Shown here piece after piece: positions 58,370-64,000 of a DNA stretch of 64,000 nucleotides. A program made the translations under genes and the position numbers. Location of the stretch: NCBI GenBank assembly GCA_964462985.1, contig CAYXAA010000002.1, positions 1-64,000 on the forward strand, in the 5' to 3' direction. Each line of letters starts with the position of its first letter. Positions within the stretch are counted from its first letter, which is position 1. This stretch comes from CAYXAA01 sp964462985. GTDB taxonomy: Bacteria; Pseudomonadota; Alphaproteobacteria; Rhizobiales; Stappiaceae. The notes under the pieces are model-generated. The model saw only the letters and a program-made list of their open reading frames with translations, was not told the DNA's origin and ran no database searches.

Positions 58370-59281
58370 ATGACAACCGTTGGAACCGAGCTGTCCCATC
58401 ACGAGGCGAGAGGGCTGGATTTGATGCCGGCCGAAGCCGCTCTGGATCTCATGCTTCGCGCGCAGATCTCCGCCGCCAAGGCCGTGCGCCAGGCACTTCC
58501 CGCGATCGCGCATGCCTCGGAAATTGCGGCGACGGCGCTCGAACGCGGGGGCAGGATCGGCTATGCGGCCGCCGGCAGCTCTGCTCTGATGGCGCTGGCT
58601 GATGGACTGGAACTGCCGGGCACCTTCGGGATCTCCCGCGATCGCATCAAGATCCTGATCGCCGGCGGAGAGTCCGCCCTGCGCGATCTCACCGGGGCGC
58701 CGGAAGACGACGCGGGCCAGGCGCGGAGCGATATCGATACGGCAGGGCTGGGGCACGGCGATTGCGTGATTGCCGTGAGTGCCAGCGGATCGACACCTTA
58801 CGCCGTCGCCGCACTGCGTCATGCAGCCGCGCGCGGCGCGGCCACCGTTGCCATCGCCAACAATGCGGGAGCGCCCATCTTCAAAGGTGTCGATGCCGCC
58901 GTGCTGCTTCCGACCCCGGCCGAGGTTGTGGCGGGATCCACGCGCATGGGCGCTGGCACGGCGCAGAAGATTGCGCTCAACATGCTCTCCACGTTGATGG
59001 CGATCCGGCTCGGCCATGTTCATGACGGCTATATGGTCAACCTCAATGCCGACAACGCCAAGCTCAGACAGCGCGCAACGCAAATCGTGGCAAAGGTCGC
59101 CGGCTGCCCGAACGAACGGGCAGAAGCCTGCCTTGACGCGGTAGCGGGCTCGGTGAAGCCGGCGATTCTTCTGGCGGCGGGAGCAAAGGACGTCACGGCC
59201 GCGAACAGTCTTCTCGAAACGGTGGGACAAAGGCTTCGACCCGCACTGTCGATGATAAAGGGGAGCGCGTACTCGGGATGA
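58370..59281 (+). CDS. murQ: N-acetylmuramic acid 6-phosphate etherase-like protein
   Basis: A 303-residue SIS protein of the MurQ family, which cleaves lactate from MurNAc-6-P to yield GlcNAc-6-P. Matches are SASGSTPYAVAALRHA, PTPAEVVAGSTRMGAGTAQK and NMLSTLMAIRLG with VNLNADNAKLRQRA. The usual GTSGRLG loop is replaced by GSSALMA, though the Glu aligned with the catalytic Glu83 remains (ELPGTFG). The ATG at 58370 follows AGGGAAG. It begins an operon with an ABC importer; NagA and the deaminase next door complete the path. Confidence 0.85.
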   Translation: MTTVGTELSHHEARGLDLMPAEAALDLMLRAQISAAKAVRQALPAIAHASEIAATALERGGRIGYAAAGSSALMALADGLELPGTFGISRDRIKILIAGGESALRDLTGAPEDDAGQARSDIDTAGLGHGDCVIAVSASGSTPYAVAALRHAAARGAATVAIANNAGAPIFKGVDAAVLLPTPAEVVAGSTRMGAGTAQKIALNMLSTLMAIRLGHVHDGYMVNLNADNAKLRQRATQIVAKVAGCPNERAEACLDAVAGSVKPAILLAAGAKDVTAANSLLETVGQRLRPALSMIKGSAYSG

Positions 59282-59319
59282 CACGTCACTCGAAGGGCGA
59301 ATTGAGCAGGGAGACTGGT

Positions 59320-60579
59320 ATGAAAAATGCTGCATTGAGGGGGCTGCTTTTCGTTTCGACGGTTCTCGCCACCTCGGGTATCGCCGTTGCCCAGGAAACG
59401 ACGTTGACCATCGAGAGCTGGCGCAATGACGACCTCGCGATCTGGCAAGAAAAGCTGATCCCCGCCTTCGAGGCATCGCACCCCGGCATCAAGGTCACGT
59501 TCTCGCCTTCGGCGCCGACCGAATACAACGCCGCCCTCAACGCGAAACTCGATGCCGGATCGGCAGGCGATCTCATTACCTGCCGGCCCTTCGACGCGTC
59601 GCTCGAGCTCTACAAAAAGGGGCATCTCGCCGATCTGACCGACCTGTCAGGCATAGAGAACTTTTCCGACGTCGCGAAGTCGGCCTGGCAGACGGACGAC
59701 GGCCAGCACACCTTCTGCGTGCCGATGGCCTCCGTGATCCACGGCTTCATTTACAACAAGGAGGCCTTTGATCAGCTCGGCCTCACCGTACCGCAGACCG
59801 AGGACGAGTTCTTCGCCGTACTCGACAAGATCAAGGAGGACGGCACATACATCCCGATGGCAATGGGCACCAAGGACCTCTGGGAAGCCGCCACCATGGG
59901 CTACCAGAACATTGGTCCGAACTACTGGAAGGGTGAAGAAGGCCGTCTTGCCCTCATCAAGGGCGAGCAGAAGCTGACCGATCCGCAATGGGTCGAGCCG
60001 TTCGCAACGCTGGCCAAATGGAAGGATTATCTCGGCGACGGCTTTGAGGCGCAGAGCTATCCGGACAGCCAGAATCTTTTCACCCTCGGACGCGCCGCAA
60101 TCTATCCGGCCGGATCGTGGGAAATCTCGGTGTTCAACACGCAAGCCGACTTCCAGATGGGTGCGTTCCCGCCGCCGGTGAAGAACGCTGGCGACACCTG
60201 CTACATCTCCGACCACACCGACATTGCAATCGGCCTCAACGCCAAATCGCCAAATGCCGATGCTGCGAAGGAGTTCCTCTCCTGGGTCGCCTCGCCGGAG
60301 TTTGCGACAATCTACGCCAACGCGCTGCCGGGATTCTTCAGCCTGTCCTCGACGCCGGTGAAGATGGAGGATCCGCTGGCACAGGAATTCGTATCCTGGC
60401 GTAACACGTGCGAGTCAACGATCCGCTCGACCTACCAGATCCTGTCGCGCGGCACACCGAATCTGGAGAATGAGACCTGGGTGGCATCGGCCAATGTGAT
60501 CAACGGCACCGAAACTCCGGAGGATGCGGCCAAGAGGCTGCAGGATGGCCTTGACGGCTGGTACAAGCCGGCGCAGTAG
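59320..60579 (+). CDS. Sugar ABC transporter substrate-binding protein
   Basis: A 419-residue CUT1 solute-binding protein. Its signal peptide is MKNAALRGLLFVST..., cleaved after about residue 24 (AVA before QETTLTIESW). The ATG at 59320 follows AGGGAG with 7-base spacing; an ATG at 59278 overlapping the murQ stop would spoil the signal peptide. Contents of the neighbourhood suggest GlcNAc, MurNAc, chitobiose or another amino-sugar as ligand. It is separated from the permease by 189 bases with a hairpin. Confidence 0.9.
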   Translation: MKNAALRGLLFVSTVLATSGIAVAQETTLTIESWRNDDLAIWQEKLIPAFEASHPGIKVTFSPSAPTEYNAALNAKLDAGSAGDLITCRPFDASLELYKKGHLADLTDLSGIENFSDVAKSAWQTDDGQHTFCVPMASVIHGFIYNKEAFDQLGLTVPQTEDEFFAVLDKIKEDGTYIPMAMGTKDLWEAATMGYQNIGPNYWKGEEGRLALIKGEQKLTDPQWVEPFATLAKWKDYLGDGFEAQSYPDSQNLFTLGRAAIYPAGSWEISVFNTQADFQMGAFPPPVKNAGDTCYISDHTDIAIGLNAKSPNADAAKEFLSWVASPEFATIYANALPGFFSLSSTPVKMEDPLAQEFVSWRNTCESTIRSTYQILSRGTPNLENETWVASANVINGTETPEDAAKRLQDGLDGWYKPAQ

Positions 60580-60636
60580 AGGTCCGGCTCATTCTCTGCT
60601 CCGCTTGCGGTCGCTGGTGACGTCTAAAGGAGAGTT

Positions 60637-60654
60637 CGGGACCTTCCCGTCCCG
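60637..60654 (+). other. Intercistronic hairpin after the third binding-protein gene
   Basis: Perfect arms CGGGAC (60637-60642) and GTCCCG (60649-60654) around a 6-base loop, in the 189-base gap 60580-60768. A TGTTTTTC run at 60743-60750 is too far away to make it a terminator. As in the other two importers, it may limit readthrough or stabilise the upstream message. Confidence 0.45.
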
Positions 60655-60768
60655 GCTCGCCGGTCTCGCCTCCGGCCCGGGCGACGATGGCGCAAGATCC
60701 GGAACCGGGCGGCACATGTCCGCTCCTTGATGGCTCCAACAGTGTTTTTCTAGCAGAGATCAGCGGCA

Positions 60769-61689
60769 ATGGAGACGGCGAAGAGACCCTTCCGCTGGCA
60801 CATCGCGGTGTTCCTTGCGCCAGCGGTGCTCGTCTACACGGCGGTGATGATCCTGCCGCTGTTCGGTACCCTGCAGCTCTCGCTGTTTAGCCGTGGACCC
60901 GATGGCGCCGTCTTCGTCGGCCTCGATAATTTCCGCAAGCTGCTCGGCGATCCGCGTTGGTCGGCAAGTTTCTGGAACGCGCTGAAGAACAATACGTGGT
61001 TCTTCATCATCCACATGCTGGTGCAGAACCCGATCGGAATTCTGCTCGCCGCGCTGCTGTCGAGCCCGAGGCTCCGGTTTTCAGCGGCCTATCGGACGGC
61101 CATTTTCATCCCGACGATCCTGTCCTTTGTTATCGTCGGCTTTGTCTGGAAGCTGATCCTGTCACCGATCTGGGGGGTGGCGCCTTACCTTCTTGATTTC
61201 GTCGGCCTCAAGAGCCTGTTCGCGCCCTGGCTCGGCAAGGAGGAATACGCGCTCACGACGCTCGGACTGATCTCCGTCTGGCAGTTCGTCGGCATCCCGA
61301 TGATGCTGATCTACGCCGCATTGTTGTCGATCCCCGACGAGGTGATCGAAGCCGCCGAGATGGACGGTATCACCGGCATGGCGCAGTTCTGGAAAATCAA
61401 GCTGCCGCTGATCTTGCCGGCCATCGGCATCATTTCCGTGCTGACCTTCGTCGGCAATTTCAACGCCTTCGACCTGATTTATGCATCGCAGGGGGCGCTC
61501 GCAGGCCCCAACTACGCAACCGACATTCTCGGCACCTTCCTTTACCGCACATTCTTCGGTTTTCAGCTACAGATCGGCGATCCGAACATGGGCTCGACCA
61601 TCGCCTCGATGATGTTCTTCATCATCCTGGCCGGCGTTTGCGTCTATCTGTTCGCGATCCAGACGCGACTGCGGCGCTATCAGTTCTAG
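60769..61689 (+). CDS. Sugar ABC transporter permease (MalF type)
   Basis: A 306-residue inner-membrane permease with about six spans, the first IAVFLAPAVLVYTAVMILPLFG. The EAA loop is EVIEAAEMDGITGMAQFWKIKLP. The ATG at 60769 gives the family length; its ribosome site is weak. It forms the channel with the permease at 61700, for the binding protein at 59320 and the ATPase at 63616. Confidence 0.9.
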   Translation: METAKRPFRWHIAVFLAPAVLVYTAVMILPLFGTLQLSLFSRGPDGAVFVGLDNFRKLLGDPRWSASFWNALKNNTWFFIIHMLVQNPIGILLAALLSSPRLRFSAAYRTAIFIPTILSFVIVGFVWKLILSPIWGVAPYLLDFVGLKSLFAPWLGKEEYALTTLGLISVWQFVGIPMMLIYAALLSIPDEVIEAAEMDGITGMAQFWKIKLPLILPAIGIISVLTFVGNFNAFDLIYASQGALAGPNYATDILGTFLYRTFFGFQLQIGDPNMGSTIASMMFFIILAGVCVYLFAIQTRLRRYQF

Positions 61690-61699
61690 GAAGGATGCG

Positions 61700-62539
61700 A
61701 TGAGCCGCGCGACAACCTCCCCGCTCCGATCGGTGGCCGCCCATGCGGTGCTGCTCGCTTATACAGTGATCGCCCTGTTTCCGGTTGTGATCATCGTCGT
61801 CAACTCGTTCAAGTCTCGCAACGCAATCTTCCGTTCACCGCTGGCGCCGCCGAATGCCGAGACCTTCGATCTCGTCGGCTATACGACGGTCCTGTCTCAG
61901 GGTGATTTCCTGCTCTATTTCCAGAACAGCCTGATTGTCACCGTCGTCTCCCTGTTTTTCGTTCTGCTGTTCGGCGCCATGGCAGCCTTCGCGCTGTCGG
62001 AATATCGCTTCCGCGGCAACACGCTGATGGGTCTTTACCTGGCCCTCGGCATCATGATCCCAATCCGGCTCGGCACCGTCGCGATCCTGCAGATGATGGT
62101 GGCGGGCGGGCTGGTCAACACGCTCATCGCGCTGATCCTGGTCTACACCGCGCAAGGACTGCCGCTGGCGATCTTCATTCTATCGGAGTTCATGAAGCAG
62201 GTCTCAGACGACCTGAAAAATGCCGGGCGCATCGACGGATTGTCGGAATACCGCATCTTCTTCCGCCTGGTCCTACCGCTGGTCCGCCCGCCGATGGCGA
62301 CCGTCGCCATCTTCACCATGATCCCGATCTGGAACGATCTGTGGTTCCCGCTCATCCTGGCGCCGTCGGAGGGAACCAAGACAGTTACGCTCGGCGCACA
62401 GATCTTCATTGGCCAGTTCGTCACCAACTGGAACGCAGTGCTTGCCGCGCTGTCGCTGGCGATCCTGCCGGTGCTGGTCCTCTACCTGATCTTCTCGCGG
62501 CAACTGATCCGCGGCATCACCTCGGGAGCTGTCAAGTGA
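61700..62539 (+). CDS. Sugar ABC transporter permease (MalG type)
   Basis: A 279-residue permease with about six spans. The EAA region reads DLKNAGRIDGLSEYRIFFRLVLP; the Asp-Gly is kept but the double Ala is not, which is atypical. The ATG at 61700 follows an AGGAAGG ribosome site. Its stop overlaps the GTG of the Gfo/Idh gene by 4 bases. Confidence 0.9.
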   Translation: MSRATTSPLRSVAAHAVLLAYTVIALFPVVIIVVNSFKSRNAIFRSPLAPPNAETFDLVGYTTVLSQGDFLLYFQNSLIVTVVSLFFVLLFGAMAAFALSEYRFRGNTLMGLYLALGIMIPIRLGTVAILQMMVAGGLVNTLIALILVYTAQGLPLAIFILSEFMKQVSDDLKNAGRIDGLSEYRIFFRLVLPLVRPPMATVAIFTMIPIWNDLWFPLILAPSEGTKTVTLGAQIFIGQFVTNWNAVLAALSLAILPVLVLYLIFSRQLIRGITSGAVK

Positions 62540-63606
62540 ACGCACCATCCGACCGACCCCTCCGCGTCGTTGTAGCGGGCCTCGGCAACATGGGCCGTAG
62601 CCACGCGCTCGCCTACGAGAGGAACCAGGGCTTCGAAATTGCGGCCCTTGTCAACCGTTCCGATGTGACGCTGCCGGCGGAGCTCACCCGATATGACATC
62701 CGTCGCTCCTTTGCCAATGCCCTGCGCGATGAGCAGCCGGACATTGCCTCGATCAACACCTATTCCGACAGCCATGCCGACTATGCCGTCGCTGCGATCG
62801 AGGCGGGGTGCCACGTCTTCGTCGAAAAGCCACTTGCCACCACCATCGCCGATGCCCGGCGCGTGATCGATGCCGCGCGCGCCAACGGCCGCAAGCTGGT
62901 GGTCGGTTATATTCTGCGTCATCACCCGTCCTGGGCTCGGCTGATCGAGGAGGCGCGCGCGCTTGGCGGTCCTTACGTGTTCCGCATGAACCTCAATCAG
63001 CAATCCTCCGGCGCGACCTGGGAGACCCACAAGCATCTGATGAAGACGACCTCGCCAATCGTCGACTGCGGTGTCCACTATGTCGACGTGATGTGTCAGA
63101 TCACGGACGCCCGTCCGGTCGAAGTGCGGGGTATGGGCCTGCGGCTGACGGAGGAGATCGGTCCGGACATGTACAACTACGGTCACTTGCAGGTGCTGTT
63201 CGAGGACGGCTCGGTCGGCTGGTACGAGGCCGGGTGGGGGCCGATGATTTCCGAGACCGCCTTCTTCGTGAAAGACGTCATCTCTCCGGCGGGCTGTGTT
63301 TCGATCGTTATGAAAGATGGCGTGAAGTCCGACGACATCGATAGTCACACAATGACCTCACAGATTAGGCTACACCGCTCCGCGACCGGCCCGGATGGAT
63401 GCTTCACGGAGGCCGATCGGCTGTTGTCGATGGAAGGTGAACCGGGACATCAGGAACTGTGCGAGCGCGAGCAGGCGTTCCTGTTGAAGGCAATCCGCGA
63501 GGACATGGATCTCGGCCGACACATGGACGACGCGCTGAAGTCGCTCGCCGTCTGCCTTGCGGCCGACGAGAGCGTGCGCACCGGCCGCGCCGTTACACTG
63601 GACTGA
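62536..63606 (+). CDS. Gfo/Idh/MocA-family oxidoreductase
   Basis: A 356-residue NAD(P)-dependent dehydrogenase. It shows the Rossmann motif GLGNMG (15-20), EKP at 97-99 (VFVEKPLATT) and the C-terminal substrate domain with DCGVHYVDVM. The GTG at 62536 overlaps the permease stop; the frame open from 62341 lies within the permease gene. In an amino-sugar operon it may act on a sugar ring position, but the substrate cannot be read from sequence. Confidence 0.87.
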   Translation: MNAPSDRPLRVVVAGLGNMGRSHALAYERNQGFEIAALVNRSDVTLPAELTRYDIRRSFANALRDEQPDIASINTYSDSHADYAVAAIEAGCHVFVEKPLATTIADARRVIDAARANGRKLVVGYILRHHPSWARLIEEARALGGPYVFRMNLNQQSSGATWETHKHLMKTTSPIVDCGVHYVDVMCQITDARPVEVRGMGLRLTEEIGPDMYNYGHLQVLFEDGSVGWYEAGWGPMISETAFFVKDVISPAGCVSIVMKDGVKSDDIDSHTMTSQIRLHRSATGPDGCFTEADRLLSMEGEPGHQELCEREQAFLLKAIREDMDLGRHMDDALKSLAVCLAADESVRTGRAVTLD

Positions 63607-63615
63607 GGAGTGGCC

Positions 63616-64000
63616 GTGGGATCGTTGACGATCGAAAAATTGCAGAAGTCGTTTGGCTTGGTCGATGTGCTGAAGGGCATCGACCTCGAAGTGTCGGACG
63701 GAGAATTCGTCGTCTTCGTCGGACCGTCTGGCTGCGGAAAATCCACGTTGCTCCGCATCATCGCCGGGCTCGAGGACGCAACCGCAGGCACGGTGAAAAT
63801 TGACGGAAAGATCGTTGATGCCGTTCCACCAGCCAAGCGCGGCATTGCGATGGTGTTCCAGACCTATGCGCTCTATCCGCACCTGACCGTGAAGACCAAC
63901 ATGGGGCTCGGGCTGAAGCAGGCGGGCACGCCGGCGGCTGAGATCGAAAAGCGAGTGGCCACCGCCGCCGCCATGCTGTCGCTTGAACCGTACCTCGACA
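63616..64000 (+). CDS. Sugar ABC transporter ATP-binding protein, N-terminal fragment
   Basis: The first 128 codons of a MalK/UgpC-type ATPase; the rest is beyond the window. It shows LTIEKLQKSFG and Walker A GPSGCGKST at about residues 35-43, then FQTYALYPHLTVKTN (Q-loop). The start is taken as GTG 63616, 5 bases after GAGGAG; GTG 63610 is possible. It supplies ATP hydrolysis for the importer at 59320-62539. The signature and Walker B regions are not in view. Confidence 0.88.
   Translation, partial: MGSLTIEKLQKSFGLVDVLKGIDLEVSDGEFVVFVGPSGCGKSTLLRIIAGLEDATAGTVKIDGKIVDAVPPAKRGIAMVFQTYALYPHLTVKTNMGLGLKQAGTPAAEIEKRVATAAAMLSLEPYLD

Noticed and set aside
1..64000. CRISPR arrays, tRNA or rRNA genes, complete insertion sequences, prophage genes
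   Set aside because: None was seen on reading both strands; a covariance search could still reveal a short RNA.

Overview
The window is high-GC, densely packed DNA that looks like an alphaproteobacterium of the Rhizobiales/Hyphomicrobiales, probably Rhizobiaceae-like. This is inferred from the gene content: several carbohydrate ABC importers, GntR/FCD regulators, a GlgE-TreS-TreYZ cluster and EcfG-type promoter motifs. I saw no rRNA, tRNA, CRISPR array, intact transposon, phage or replication gene. The catabolic and stress bias would fit an accessory replicon or a catabolic part of a chromosome, but the sequence does not decide this.

Layout. (1) 1-4288: divergent sugar or sugar-acid catabolism genes: a cut-off TIM-barrel isomerase on the minus strand facing an operon of epimerase, enolase-superfamily dehydratase, GntR/FCD regulator and 2-hydroxyacid dehydrogenase. 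The gap between them carries two perfect TGGTNNNACCA sites. (2) 4362-12314: a carbohydrate ABC importer whose ATPase diverges from a GntR regulator, followed by an esterase, binding protein, two permeases, an isomerase and a Gfo/Idh oxidoreductase. (3) 12391-15645: a phospholipase D-like protein, a YbhN-like membrane protein and an endonuclease/exonuclease/phosphatase protein, two of them behind near-consensus general-stress (EcfG) promoters. (4) 15695-18804: a minus-strand operon for a CoA-linked acid pathway (acyl-CoA dehydrogenase, type III CoA-transferase, MaoC-type hydratase). (5) 18882-19187: remnants of a Phd/PIN toxin-antitoxin pair. (6) 19404-24387: an M24 peptidase, then a split Tm-1-like pair (UPF0261 plus PEP-hydrolase-like TIM barrel) with a cupin, divergent from a TetR regulator. 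(7) 24717-30421: a second ABC importer with two ATPases and a 76-residue membrane protein. (8) 30473-35457: a copper-type P-ATPase with a CueR-like operator, a fatty-acid-hydroxylase-family protein and a flavin disulfide oxidoreductase.

(9) 35704-54233 is the centrepiece: glgE, treS-maltokinase, glgB, glgX, treZ, malQ and treY, almost all joined by 1-4 nt overlaps, followed by glgP. Together they can interconvert trehalose, maltose, maltose-1-phosphate and branched alpha-glucan in both directions. A perfect GGAAC-N17-CGTT sequence lies just upstream of glgE and predicts general-stress control. (10) 54300-64000: amino-sugar catabolism, with a minus-strand operon (GlcNAc kinase-like protein, GntR/UTRA regulator, SIS deaminase, NagA) divergent from murQ and a third ABC importer with a Gfo/Idh oxidoreductase; its ATPase runs off the end.

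Three themes cut across regions: TGGTNNNACCA palindromes in front of three separate transcription units; a non-coding gap with dyad symmetry after each of the three binding-protein genes; and EcfG-type motifs in front of the trehalose/glucan and membrane-lipid genes. All positions and motifs were read by eye; functions come from family resemblance, not from database searches.
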